The notes beneath the pieces were generated by a model. The model was not told where the DNA came from, did no database searches, and saw only the letters and a list, made by a program, of their open reading frames with translations. A stretch of 64,000 nucleotides of DNA from Ciona savignyi (lineage: Eukaryota > Chordata > Ascidiacea > Phlebobranchia > Cionidae). The position numbers and the translations under genes were made by a program. Shown here one piece after another: positions 1-12,700 of this stretch. The stretch is taken from the NCBI GenBank assembly GCA_000149265.1, contig CH003327.1, positions 1 to 64,000 of the forward strand, written 5' to 3'. Each line of letters starts with the position of its first letter. Positions within the stretch are counted from its first letter, which is position 1.

Positions 1-298
1 CATGGGAAGGTGGGAGGGCAATCAACATACTGCGTTTGGCGTTCCAGCGATAATCTGGCCGAATATACGTCACTTGGCCTTCCCGCTTGTCGATTAGCGT
101 CGTTTACATGATTCGAACATGTGGCCAGGTCCTGCCTGCGCAGGAGTCGGATTGAAAACATGTTTGTGGGATATTGCGAATTTTTACCACGCTGATCCGC
201 GTCTCCGGTATTTGGTGAATTTGCGCTTAAACTCGAGAATGCGGATGAATCACGCTTAACGTAGGGTTAAAAACATGCACAGTGCTACGTCGACATAC

Positions 299-1512
299 CT
301 TTGTGCCAGCGCGATCAGCCTGCGCCGGGCTTCGTCGTTCCCGTTAAATCCGAGCTGTATGTCGTGGGAGTCGGGATACTGGCCTTCCCGTTCTTGGGAG
401 CCGTGGTTTGTCGACCTGTGCTCCTGGTTCGGTGAGGGCCCGGTGCCGTTTTTAACTGGTCGAATTGTCGGGGTCGATACCTTGCGCTCCGGTATGGGAG
501 ACTTATTCGCGGCGACGCCGAGATGCGGGGAATAGAACGGTAGGGGGAAGTTATAGCCTGGAATGGCCGGCTTTTTAGCCCCGTTTTCCGGCGAACTGGA
601 ACGACTTGGTACGGGAGACGACGCGGCTTGTTGCGCGTTCATGAATGCTTCCGCCTTTAATGCTTCGTTATTAAAGACTTCCTGATACCGTAGCAAGAAG
701 TCGGCCGAATATCCAGCCGGTAACCCAGCCAATCCGTGCGCAACTGGGGGGACGGTGGACTTTGTTCGGGCGTCCTTTGCCGCCGATGAGGGCGACGCGT
801 CCATCCCGGGACCGCAGAAGTTTTTCAAATAGGGATGAGCGAGAACAGGCGCGGGGACGTGCTGCGGCATGCCCGGGATCGCCTCGTATAACCTCTTTGT
901 GTCTTGCTCGGTTAAAGTGCCAAGGGAGGCCAAGTGGTGAGGCAGCATATTTGCTGCCGCTGCTCCATACGCAGCAAGCTGTGATGGGAAAAACATGGGT
1001 AGTTCGGAGACTCCAAGGCCTGGTACGGCGGCCCCTCGTGCCCCCATCAGTAATGCGTGGTTAGCTAAGGGATACATTAGCCCTGGGAGGCCGGCAGGGG
1101 GCATGGTGGCGGCATTTGTGGTCACAGGTGATGATCCGGGAGATTGCTGCCGCTCGCTATCACTACTGAGGCCGTTAAGACCCTGTCTGGCCAGCATGTC
1201 TGCGCACATAGTCGGGTCGAGGCCTGGATACATAAACGGATGGACGAACGGCATCATCGGGTTGTGAGCTGCCAAGTGCGTCGCCATTGGATGACCCGCG
1301 GCACCTGGAAGCGAACTTAAGGGGTGGGGGAGAGCCATGGTACGTGGAGAGTGCTCAGATTCGGAAGCTGTGACAGGTGACGACGATCGTCGCTTTATGG
1401 TAAGACTGTGTGCAGTCGGCGGGGATTCGGTGCTGCTGTTTCGGCGAAAATTCGTCCCGTGTCGGTCTTGGTAAACACTTGGATGTCCGACACCGTTGCT
1501 GCTGTGTTGACT
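299..1512 (-). CDS. Ala/Pro/Met-rich regulatory-type protein, large internal exon (gene partial, runs off left edge)
   Basis: One long open exon on the minus strand. It reads at least 404 codons from just after an in-frame TAA at 1513-1515 down to a strong donor at 299/298 (CAAAG|GTATGTCG), ending in phase 2, so the gene continues left of the window. The protein is rich in Ala, Pro, Met and Leu in the middle (motifs such as HPFMYPGLDP, GAAAANMLPHHL) and Ser/Pro-rich on both sides (RRSSSPVTASESEHSP, SRSSSPENG). This composition is typical of transcriptional regulators. I see no zinc finger, homeobox or other DNA-binding domain in this exon and cannot name the family. GC content is well above the flanks, as expected for coding sequence. 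Upstream, a pyrimidine-rich acceptor at 1613 opens a same-frame acidic stretch that runs into the TAA, so the 5' boundary is unresolved. An ATG at 1338 is inside the open frame and need not be the start. Confidence 0.6.
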
Positions 1513-1613
1513 TTAGTTGGTCAGAGAATGCGCTTCATCAGTAGAATATCCTTCATTTACACTGTACACTCGCATTTTATCAGAAGGATCGGCAGATCCG
1601 TTATTTTTGTCAT
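1513..1613 (-). other. Candidate 5' extension of the Ala/Pro-rich exon, interrupted by an in-frame stop
   Basis: A polypyrimidine run followed by TTTCAG places an acceptor just before 1613. The frame shared with the downstream exon reads an acidic, coding-like stretch (SADPSDKMRVYS, NEGYSTDEAHSL) and then hits TAA at 1513-1515. An alternative reading uses a 50-bp intron (donor GTAAAT near 1565, acceptor after CTAAAG near 1516) that rejoins the downstream exon in phase from a different upstream frame. A sequencing error is a third option. Transcript evidence is needed to choose. Confidence 0.3.
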
Positions 1614-4600
1614 CTGAAATAAAAAAAAAATAATCAAATTCAACGAACACACAGTGGAAGTATTCATTCACTAAACCTACAGGCTGCATTTAAAGGATTA
1701 CACTAGTTCAGTTGCGAAAAGAAGACAATTGTTAGGTACGGCCGGCATAATTTCAGAGCAGCTTGTTTTATTAGCTTCGCAGAAAAGCGACCGGGAAGTT
1801 TTAGCCTAATTAATCCGTGGAGTTAGGAAAACGGGCGCCGTTGAATGATATAACTCAGGATATAGAACGGCTGAGACAGCGAGTCTGGCCGGGCAGGTCG
1901 GTTTGTTTGAGTCGCTACATTTCGTTTCCGTTCCGGGGTCCCACGCTTACGAGTGGCCGGATCGGGCCGTTCTCTGGCGAAGGTGGCAGCGAAAATCACG
2001 AAATCGGATAGATTGCGTGGGAGGCGCCAAATAAAACAGGTGATAGGTCCGTTTATATCATTTCCTGCACTATTCAACAAACTGCTATGACGCAGACTGT
2101 CGGCTTTGATTTCAATGTCGATGGCAAGGCATGAAAAGCAAGCGTTGGTTTACGGATGCGTTTGAAGTAGGCTTCACACGACCGAAATACACGTAACTTG
2201 CTGCTGTAAAAAAACGTTTCTAACTTGCTGCTGTAAAATTTGCGTCTTTTGTGTACAACCAGGCACTCTGCTTATGTTAATATTTTCACTTTGGTTAGCT
2301 TTGCTTTAAAACATTTATTAAACATTATATTTATTTATAATAAATCGATGCTAATCTGTCACGTTACTGGCTTGTTTAAAACCAATCTTGATTAGCTTCG
2401 CAATAAAGAATAGACGGCCTATATAACTGCACGCATTTGAGCCACGGAATTCACGGGAACTGAATTTGAAACGCTCTTCTTTCGCACTACACTGTCCTGC
2501 CCAGTAAGTCTATTAGGCGACACGATCAAGGGTCCGAGACCATTGTAAGGCCCGTCAGAGGCAGCCAGCCAGCCAGTCGACCACTGCTCGCAAAACGACC
2601 CGCGCTCTCAAGCTCTGCAGTTTCTTTATGGTCGGAGTTGTGCGGAAACGCGCGCGCGCACGAACACACCAACGAAAAGCGAGCACGGTAACACGCGCGA
2701 CGCCGAGGGGCGAAAAAAAGTATAACAGATAGTGCTGTTGCTCGGCGCCGGTCATGGTCATTGGTGTTGTACAACTGTACAATTGGCAATATAATCAAAC
2801 AAAACTCTAATAACACAATACCTCAATTGAACAGTGATGGTTCAGGAATTAGATTAACACCTGAAAACTGCATCGGGCGAAATGCAAAAGAACAGCGTTC
2901 TGATGAGGAGAACTTGTAGAAGTGGCTGTTTAATATTCGCCGGAGATTGATAAAGTAACTGATCATGTTAGATAGCCACAGTTTCTCCTCACCGACTCGC
3001 TCGTTCGTCGATCTAAAGTTTTGATTTGACAGCGAAAATTCTCTACTTGACTTTTAACGCTAGACAGGGCGGGCATTGAACGATTTACAAGTTTCCCTCC
3101 CTTGAGTAATTCAAGAATCCGGTTGAGAATCAACTTATTCTCGGAACACAAGATAAAATGCAAAAATAAAGGAACAGGGACGAGACCCGAGGTCTGGGAA
3201 GGGGAAACGAGGCATGAAAGCAACGGCGACACTAATTCCCTGTGTACTACATGGTTCGTGTGGATAGGGTTCGTGTACGGACGATCAGGAGAGAGATAAC
3301 GCATGGACGAGCCGTGGCGTGGAGGGGAGCACATGTTTGTTGCGAACACATGAGCGCTCCGGGACGCGTACAAGCAAACCATTGTTTTTACCGGATGCTA
3401 ACTGCCTCGGCCGCCTCACCTGGTTGTGTTGTTTGGACGGGCTGGATTTCACGCGGCTAATGGTAAGGCGTAGAGTGCCCCTAGTTATATGACACGCTGA
3501 GTGAGCGATAAGGTTTACCTCGGCGGCAGATTTCGCTGAGGGGAATGCAAACGCGATTAGATTGAGCGATTGGGAGGTCCCGGAATGCTGCCAATGCCTG
3601 CAAACATTCCTAAAAGCGAAGGAAAATATTGCGCGTCGTCAAGGCGGGAAAATTGCTGCCTGCTGAATAATCTCGGACCGAATCGGCTTATGTTTCATTC
3701 TAATTACAGCCTGTGTAGTAAATTGATCACTTCCTCGACCTAAATGTTTCGGGCAACTCGTAACTAGACGCACTGAACATGGGAGGATTAATTTTCAACG
3801 GCGACTCTAATTCGTTGTTCGTTGAGGCTTAAAAGTGCCAGATTTGCTAGGACTGTGTACGGGCTGTCCTCTACGTGCTCGTTATATCCATTCACGCCTC
3901 CGCAATTTTCACGGCCGTTTTAAGTAACGGTCAATTCCAGGGTCGCACAGGTTACACCTTTGGCGGCGCAGTGGTGGAGGCTGCCAACTAGCAACTAACC
4001 TTGCGGCACTTACTCATTATAGCTGCGACCGAGGCTCAGTAACTTGATCGGGTCGGTACTGTGATGACGGTATTAACTCCACCCCACATTAGCGCAATCT
4101 AGGAAAGCAGCACCTCCCTTCAGCAATATACTGTTCTGTGCTGTTCTGCGGTCGTGTGGCGCATGTTTTCACTGGCACGGTAGTTTCTTGATCCTAAGCA
4201 CGGTTTACTTTCGCACACAAAGCTACTAATTGCGAGCGGGATGAGCACAGCCGGCGCATGGTTTATTGTCTTATGAAAACATGCACGCGTGGCCGTGCAA
4301 TTTAAGTCCAATTAAAATGACGTGAAACAAGAAAAATCCACGAAACTAATTCCGTAATTGGGTGTACAAAACGCTTTTTTTACGTTTACGGCTATGCAAA
4401 TTAAGAAATCATGTAAGTACGTACTATGAAGAGTAATTACAAAACTAATGAACCTAATCAACACACGTCCATTAACAAAAAATACAGCAGCACCGACTAA
4501 ATTCAAGTAAAAATTATAAACATTTTTACAAATCTGTATTGTAATTTTTCGAGACCGCTAGAACTGTTAAGCAAATACTGGCAATTAGACAATAGAAGCG

Positions 4601-7600
4601 GCGCTGAACATATCAAAGTTTGCCTTTACACTGAAACACTGATGCAAAACAATTAATTAAAATGCTTGGTAACTGACAGCCTCGTGGTTAAAGCGAACAA
4701 AGAGGGAAGGGCGAGCATTTTCGCGGTAAGACAGAACGTTCCAAAGAGCAAAGCTTCTCAGACGTTAAAAGGATGTCTTGCGTTTCGTTGTGACTACATG
4801 ACCAACGCATGTATGTATATATATATTACGAAGCACCAAACTGTAACCTGATCTTGCAAATAACATGAGTAATTTTTGACAAGTTACGGTTGCTTCTGCA
4901 CGAATCGTGTTACGTCCTTCTGTTTACGTGTAGAGTGTGTATTCTTCATTGACCACGTACTTAGCCTTTGAAATTCGCATTGAGCACACGTCATTGGTAA
5001 TCAAGCTTAAGCGAACTGAAAACGGCTTTCGGAAAGAGAAACCATGTAAACGTAAATCTAGTACGCACTTTATATAATCCCAAAATCCCAAAATCGCGAA
5101 TTCAGAGAACAGTTTGCCGCGGGCCACGCACGGACATGTTAGTATACACGCATGTGTGATGTGCAAAACCGTCAGAATCTTAGAGCGTTGTATCTTGACA
5201 AGCATCAACTCGATCTGCAGTCGGAGTGAGTTTGGCTGCTGCAATCTAAACACGCCGATGCAGAGTCACGGCCACCACGTTGTTCACATTAGGTTAAAAT
5301 AATCCTATTTACTCGCAGGACATACGGCAGAGGTGCACGACGAGGTAAACGCATGGATAAGATAAGCCTGCGATTAAGACGAATGATAGATACAGGATAG
5401 GAGACGCGACACCGAGGTACATAAGGTCACGACCTAGCACTTTGACTCGTTGCCGGGTAAGTGCAGCCCCTAATTTTAGGGAAATCAAATAAACGACCCC
5501 CCCTCCCTCGATCAAGTGGTAACTAGAGACTGATGTCACTTGGTCTTCGAATAGATCATCTGAGAACCTATCAGTTGTCGTAAATAAAGCTTCGCTGTTA
5601 CGGCTTAAAATAGATGCAGCGCGGTTTCCCCGCTGGCTGTCACTTAAATACCATGCGCTATCACAAAAAATCCCAATTTGAAATGTGTAGTAGTAATGGC
5701 TGCATTTGTAGAAACAACAACAACAATCCGTCACGCACGGACTCGACTGAATACGAGGTAAAATAAAGGGTAGCATGTCCTGGTACGCAGAATACGAATT
5801 AATCAAATGACATCACGAAATCACGGGTCGCACGAGGTACATTAGAAATCCGTGCTCGAGAAATAACGTGTGATCCGAGTTCGAAATGACATGCGTGTTA
5901 ATTGGCTGTACCCGCTTCACCGAGCGAAAATAATGAAGGAAAATTCTAGTTCTGGCCTTTAACTCGCTTACCTCGTTTGAATCTAATAACGGGACTTTTG
6001 CGGAAACACCTGGTTTCGATTCAAATACGTTCGTATTATTACGCGCTGGGTTATTGTCATCTAAGAAGCGTATGTTCGCGTGGGAGGCTATAAAGGTGGT
6101 AAACTTCTGATGTCGGAATGACGACAGACGTAAGGATAATTATATTAATTTACGGGTACATAGGATACTACAATATAGAGTATTAAGGCACTTAATACTT
6201 AATTTGTAATAAAATAGAATATATCGAGCGCGCTTTAATATTTTAGGCAAACACTTATCGGTATAGGATTTTTTAAAAACTGCATCGTATTTAAAAACAT
6301 TTACAGTTGATTTACTTAATGTTTAATTTTCATTTTTATTTTTGCACCAAATATAAATAAAGTATATTGTAGTTATACGGAAAAAGAAATTAAAATATTT
6401 CTTTCGGGTGTTAGTTAATCAGCAGGCAGCAATGTAATGCATAGTTTTGCAATCGGTGAAATAGCGGAGAAAAAAAGTTTCGGATCGGATTATACAAAAA
6501 TGACATAATGGTTTACGAGGCGGTTTAAACGTGGTAATACAGAGAACAAAGCAGTCAGCTGAACTGTAACGGTAATTCGGGAAAAAATGGAATGAGCGTG
6601 CATTTCTCCTGGAAAAAGCCTTTGTGAAACGCCAACTGTAAGGCTAGACTCGGTTGTAATAACGATGGGATAAAACTGGCTTTGCTCGGGCGCACGATGC
6701 CAATAATTATCTGTAAGCTCGATTGATGTGGCGGAACCTAAGAGGGTGAGCCGCTAGATAAGGAACGCTCGACCAGGCGTGGCAACAGCCAGAACTCGGA
6801 TCTGCTTTGCGGTCGCTTCAGACGATACGTAAATGTTGCAGCGGCTTAAAATAAGAATTTCGCATTACCAGGGCACTGCATAGGAGAAGAGGTTTTACAC
6901 CTTCCATCTTCATTAAACCCGAGCAACCTAAATTATGCGCTGCTCGATATTTGGTAGCAGATAACGCAAATTGCACGGTAGGAATATAGTGGAAAATGTC
7001 AAATATTACGCAAGCAAAGGCCAGCGGCTACTGCCAACAAGTATAGTTTAGGTTAGACTGTATACAAATGCTGCTACACATACAAAACTCAAAATAGTCA
7101 CGTTTAAATCCAATGCTCAAATTGCTATAATATAAGATAAGCTCAACGCAACAACAAGGCATTTCGTAGATATGTCGTAAAAATAGATCTCAGTGTAAAC
7201 AAAATCGAAAATGAAATCAATCACAACACTATGTCAAAATTCCCCGGCAAGTCTACCGATAATGTGGTAATATTATCACTTTCTCTTTCTCCTATCAGCT
7301 TATCTGACACCTATTGCCTATAAATCTGAGAATCACGTCATTTGTTTGAAGTACCTTATAACAAACACAGCTGGAAAATATCGTTTAAGTCCCGACTAAT
7401 TCCGTCCGTCAGTAACTTGAAAGTGTTGCGTCTCTTTTTTTGGATAAAACAAGAACACAACAATCTCTTTTAACTTTTAACGGCAGCTCCGCAGTGACAC
7501 CGTACGGCGAGAAGGCTAAATCGCACATTACGGAGAACGAAAGTCCCGTATTAGCAATGACTCATCGTTCTTAGTGAGTCACACACACGCGGTTAATAAC

Positions 7601-8514
7601 AGAGCCAAAACACAAGGCAAGATATACGCGAGACTTTGCAGAAATGTTTCCCGAATACCACAGTTGTACAAATCGAAATTAAACTGATCTTTCTCACCTT
7701 ACAGCACTATTGAATTTCCAGGCGTTAATGAAACTTATAATGTGTGGTTTTTTTATTTTATTGTTGGTATTTGTATTTATTTATGTAACATTGTACAATG
7801 CACTGTAAAAACAAAAAAAAAATACAAATAGTACATTTGCTTAGTAATTTCATCTAATAAGGAATTTGTTCCACCGAAATCACTTTTGTAAAATCACGAC
7901 TTGTGATTTGCATGGGCATATAAGTGACGAAGGAATAAAAAAACGCATTAACCCATAAACAATATACCCAGTCTTTAAAAAAAAACTGAAAACGTTTTTG
8001 GTATTAAAACTCAAAACTTATCACTGGAGACTGAAGTACATTTTATAAATTGTTTGCTATAGCGCAATAAAATTAACATATAAATGGTAACTTTGCGGTT
8101 GAAATGCTACAATCGTTGTCATCATCAAGTCCAAAGGTTGTTTATTTTTATGATTTCTTTTGTAAGATTTTTCGCGAGTGTTAAATTACTACATTACACA
8201 AGTATGCCAAGTATGTATTTTTAGGCATTTGTATCTCTTATACGAGGTTAATTATCACGGCTTTATTGTGTAGTTCTTTTTGTTTGCTTTATAAAGAAAA
8301 CTCGCCAAGCTTTGGGGGTTGTACTTTAGCTGTTTTTTCTAGAAAAGCGTGAGCGTCTTTACAACACCTATTGACGGCTTATATTTGCGATACAATAAAA
8401 TGACGAGTGTAGCTGCGTTTCGACTTTACAACTTTAATCTTCGCGAATCAGTTCGGGGATTAGGTGAGTCGCGAGACTTTCCAAGGAAAAGAGCTATCGG
8501 AAAAACAAGCTTAC
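1614..8514. other. Gene-poor interval, no supported coding exon
   Basis: About 6.9 kb. The patches at roughly 1.82-2.01 kb and 2.5-3.5 kb are richer in G+C than the rest, and several frames are open at once, but I found no domain, splice-consistent exon or protein family there. They could be 5' regulatory or untranslated sequence of the gene at the left edge. If the gene at 8.5-9.8 kb really encodes a bHLH factor, its bHLH-zipper exon should lie in this interval, but I could not recognise one. The rest is AT-rich. Confidence 0.5.
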
Positions 8515-9756
8515 CGTGGTGTTCGTTCGCAGCAGGACGTCCATTATTACGCCTGGGGAAGTTGCTGCTTTCGGTGCTGGCATGTCCGCGGTTGTCGCTG
8601 GGTGATGCTGCCGTGCTGCCTGGAAAACAAGGGTTATGCTAATCGGAGATATATATTTATCATTTTTATTTAATTTGTCAAGGTTTTAAAGCATTATTGC
8701 CTTGTTGAAATTATCGCTTTTACTCTATTATTTCAGCTTGCTTAATTTACTCAAACACCAGAGGGTAAATCTAAATAAACAGCTTTATAAAAAATATCTT
8801 ATGTTGGTGAATATGTTGGTGAAAATATGTATTTAAATATATCTAAAGAATATGCGGTTTAGCAACACAAAAATATTTAACGCATTTATATTAAACCGAA
8901 TATTAAAAATGTGTGTAGACACATTCCATTAAGGCGCCTATGCCTGGTGTATAGTGGTTTTATATGGTGATGAAAACATGAAATGTTGTATAATGGGGTG
9001 GCTAAACAGGTAGATTTAGTAAAACAAACACACTTTTGCCAATTCCCGATTCCATGGCTTTATAACATTATACCATATAAAGCACGTCGAGTGTATAGAA
9101 AGTAAACGACTTTTTAGTAATTCAACCAGTCCAAGTTAGGCATACAGCGCACGTGGTTATTTCTCCTACCAGACTTGTTGAGAGGTTGGAATTACAGCGT
9201 GCGTTGACGTCACGCAGCTATTGAAAACTAATCAAGCGTAGAGGATTTATTTATACTCGCCAATTTCACGCCAAGTCCCGCGGCACAAACTATGCGTCAT
9301 CAGATTAATTGCACCTCAAACATGATTAAGTTTAAAACACTTAGCGTCGAATTACGCGCACAATTTTGTCGTTGTTGGATCTGATAGTCGAATATTTTTC
9401 TCGAAAGAATTGTTGCAACGGGAATAGCGATTGATAGAGATATAAATTTTCAGCAGGTTTGGCCAAAGTGGCTAAGACCAACGATCTACAACATCCAGTT
9501 TTTAATACATACATTATTTTTACTTTCTTAGCGCTTTACCTAACTTATTGAGTAATGGTGGGAAATTCCAAAGGCCAGACATACCTGAGTCGCCATTTTT
9601 CCTAACGGCGGGATCAGAAGTTTCTTTGCTAAAGTTGGGAGTATGACTGACTGCTGGAGATGCTGGTAAAACACTTGATCCAAGATCAGGTCGCTGTTTC
9701 TGCTGATTCTCGACAAAGTTGGCAGCTTCAGTTAGTACATCCAATAATGACTCCAT
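8515..9756 (-). CDS. Probable Mxd/Mnt-like transcriptional repressor, first two coding exons (partial)
   Basis: Proposed exons on the minus strand: 9540-9756 (217 nt, ATG at 9756) and 8515-8619 (105 nt). Exon 1 starts with an amphipathic helix, VLTEAANFVE at residues 7-16. This matches the Sin3-interaction domain (SID) of Mad/Mxd and Mnt proteins, where the equivalent is an LLEAA-x-x-LE pattern. It ends TTA G|GTAAAG in phase 1. Exon 2 has a textbook acceptor (TTGTTTTCCAG) and donor (CACG|GTAAGC), starts in the matching phase and ends RRNNGRPAANEHH, which resembles the lead-in to a bHLH basic region. Known SID proteins bind Max through bHLH-zipper domains and recruit Sin3/HDAC. The bHLH exon was not found, so the identification rests on the SID and the splice sites. 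Exon 1 also runs on to a stop at 9520 if unspliced. Confidence 0.45.
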
Positions 9757-12700
9757 GTCTTTGCTTGGTCATAACCAATTACTATTTATTTACCTAATTT
9801 GTTAACACACAATGTTTAATCGCTAGGTTGTTGTTTTCTGAAATGAAAATTTGGTAAACACACAATAAAATAGCAACACGAACTCCCCAAAATACAGTTT
9901 TAATCATTTACTAAATCTTGACCCTTCTAAAAGTAAACACAAGCCAAATCAATATGTTGTTCTACTGTCTTTACCAGGCAGAAGCGAATAGTTTAAAGTT
10001 ACAACAGCCACTAAAAACCTGATACCGGTGCGGATTAGGAAATAGGATACTGGAAGGGTACACTGCACTGTGGATCTGTCACTTTATTTAATAATCTGCG
10101 ACGTCCCTGAAGAATCGCACCGACGAAATTCCTGGTTCAAAACAACGTAGGCAAAAACTGCGAAAGAAATTGTTGGCGAAATTCCTGTCGCCGTTCCAGG
10201 TCGGCGAAAACAACATAACGCAGAGTTAACGATCGGGTGTAGAAAACAAGTACTAGAGAGTGGCTCGATGGCCGGCCAAGCGTGCAGAGCTGAGTTCTCC
10301 CAGACAAAGGGTTCAGAGCGGCGCTGCCATTCAATTCGTAGACCAACAAGTGTTTGCCCAGGCCCGAAAGAAACATAAAGCGGCATGGGAGTGTCTGTTT
10401 TAATTTCGGCTTGGAATTGAACGTTGCCCGGAAAATAACCGGCACTGGCGACCGTGCTGTGAGCGCCAAATAGCCAAACCATGCTAGGTTGTAATCAACA
10501 AGAACAAAGTTAGACGTTCTTGTCCATTGAACATTAAACTATCTTTCTGACACGTTGACTAACTCTTTCTATTACATAAAAGTATGAATCGCCTTAAAGA
10601 ATTTAGGGCTAATACACGGAACAGAAAAGGAACAATCCTGCTTTTCAAACAATGTTACCAATATCTGTAAGGTCTATATCTAATCCAAAGAACAGTTATT
10701 TGTCTCTAATACATAATGTAGCTAAAAATTCCACATGTCGTAAAAGTACCACACTAAACAACCTACATTTCCACACGTGCTGTAGCGTCTCATGGATGAA
10801 ATCTAAACACTACATGCAAATGCAATCTGTCAGCTTTAACGATTTACACATTTTACAACGGCCCAAACGAACCCATTGAGCTAAAATTTGCTGTTATATG
10901 ATTTAACTAAAACTGACTGAGCTAAAATTTACTGCATTTCAAATTCAACTGACGAAATACAAGCCAAGCATAGTCTCTCTGTCATCGTTTAAAGAACTGA
11001 ACAGGATGTAGAGATGAACAATGGCTTCGGGTGGGAAATATGACGTAACCGGCATGGGCAATATGTTCCAAAATGTGAGATATGGCGACAGTATGTTAAT
11101 CATGTACTTGATTTCTTGCAGCAGTGGCAAGCGGTGTTCTCTGCTCCCAAAGCAATCTTAAAATACTTCTATACCGCTTCGATGACGCACTTCTAACTTT
11201 ATCTGTGGTTTTAACCTTATATTCAACTTGATGGAGAAATTGATTGGTCCTGCGTTTTAACTATAAGAAAGGAATGACCTGTTAAACCTAAACCATTGGA
11301 AGCAATAAGGTATATATTATCGCTTACATAATCCCTAAAATTAGTCTAAAAACTCATGAGTTTCTAGTGTTACGAACTAACCAAACGCACCGTCGTGTTA
11401 ACTCGTCCTCGCTGTAATTTTAACAAAACAATACGTAGCAAAACACAATAACTGCCTGCTTTTCAACGAACGTAATACAACTTACTGTAAGTTTCGACGT
11501 CAGATCGCATTTCAGTTACCTCTGAACACTTCGCCACGCCAAGTAAATAAGGGCAGAAGAAAATTAAACACGCCACACTGCGAGCAAACACTGCGGTCGA
11601 CGGCCTCGACGATACGTTTCCAAAAAGTAAAGATACCTGGAATATGAGGTTCAACTATGTCAAGCACACGAATAGGCATAACTACCTCGAGGATTTGACG
11701 TGTTAAATACCTCAGTTACGCCTGCTCAAGCGTGTCCTAGTTAAATCGAAGCACTCTTAAACGAATGCTGTCTGGCAAACTTCGACCGGGGCAATTAATC
11801 CTATTTCAACAAAATACTGCGACAATATTTGTATAAGTGCCAAATTCAGGTCACTGGGGGTCTCCAATAATAAATGTTCAATACTGAACGACACGTCGCT
11901 TCTCCATACGAGACAACTAGGTCCGTAAATTATCAACAGGTATTCAAATATTTTATCACTTAGGACCAGCTTATTAGAAAACGTAGTTACGCTGCTGGTG
12001 GCTGACGCTTAGCTTTTTGGAGTTGGTTCTAAGCTTCGTTTCGGATTATCCGCACCCACTAATCAATATTTATTCTTAGCTGAAGTACCAAGCTTGCTGA
12101 CACAGTAACAATTTATATTGTCGGGGAATAAAAACATAACCTTGAAGATCATAACTAGTAGAGCTGAAACGCCGCGGGTTAGCGCTCCCGTGCCAGGCAT
12201 ACCAGGTGCACATTTATCCAGCATTCTTTAATGAAGCGAACGGTTCATTATGGTACATGTAGACAGTTGAAAGGAATTCGCTTAATGGCAGGATTTAAAT
12301 GAACCGCTAATGCTCGTATATCTTAACCTGGGTGCTGGTACTGGTATTGGAATCTCGTTGCGTTTACTCTAATGCTTGATTTTGCATTTAGAGCGACTAA
12401 ATCGGCACTTCACGCCGTATTGACGTAACTCAACTGCTGTTGTGCTGCATATAAAACTGTTTATACAAAGTTTGTTTTACATGCACGTGGATATAATTAC
12501 ATAAATGGATTCTAAATATCTCCCGTCTTACTTTGTAGCACTAACAGATTATAGATTAAATACAGACGTCAAACCAATTCCTAAAAATCACCGAAATTCT
12601 TTGAAGTCCAGTGACAATGCAGCGCAAAATAAACTGCTGGTATCGCGATTGTTTCCGACACGTGGTAAAATGGTTAAACACGTCCTGGGGTTGTTTTTGT

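Noticed and set aside
2963..3382. 139-codon minus-strand open frame
   Set aside because: No recognisable domain, low coding character and no convincing splice partners.
10084..10482. Overlapping open frames of 110-132 codons on the minus strand in a GC-richer patch
   Set aside because: Several frames on both strands are open at once, no domain or splice pattern favours one, and the patch sits just upstream of the SID gene start. More likely promoter or UTR than coding.
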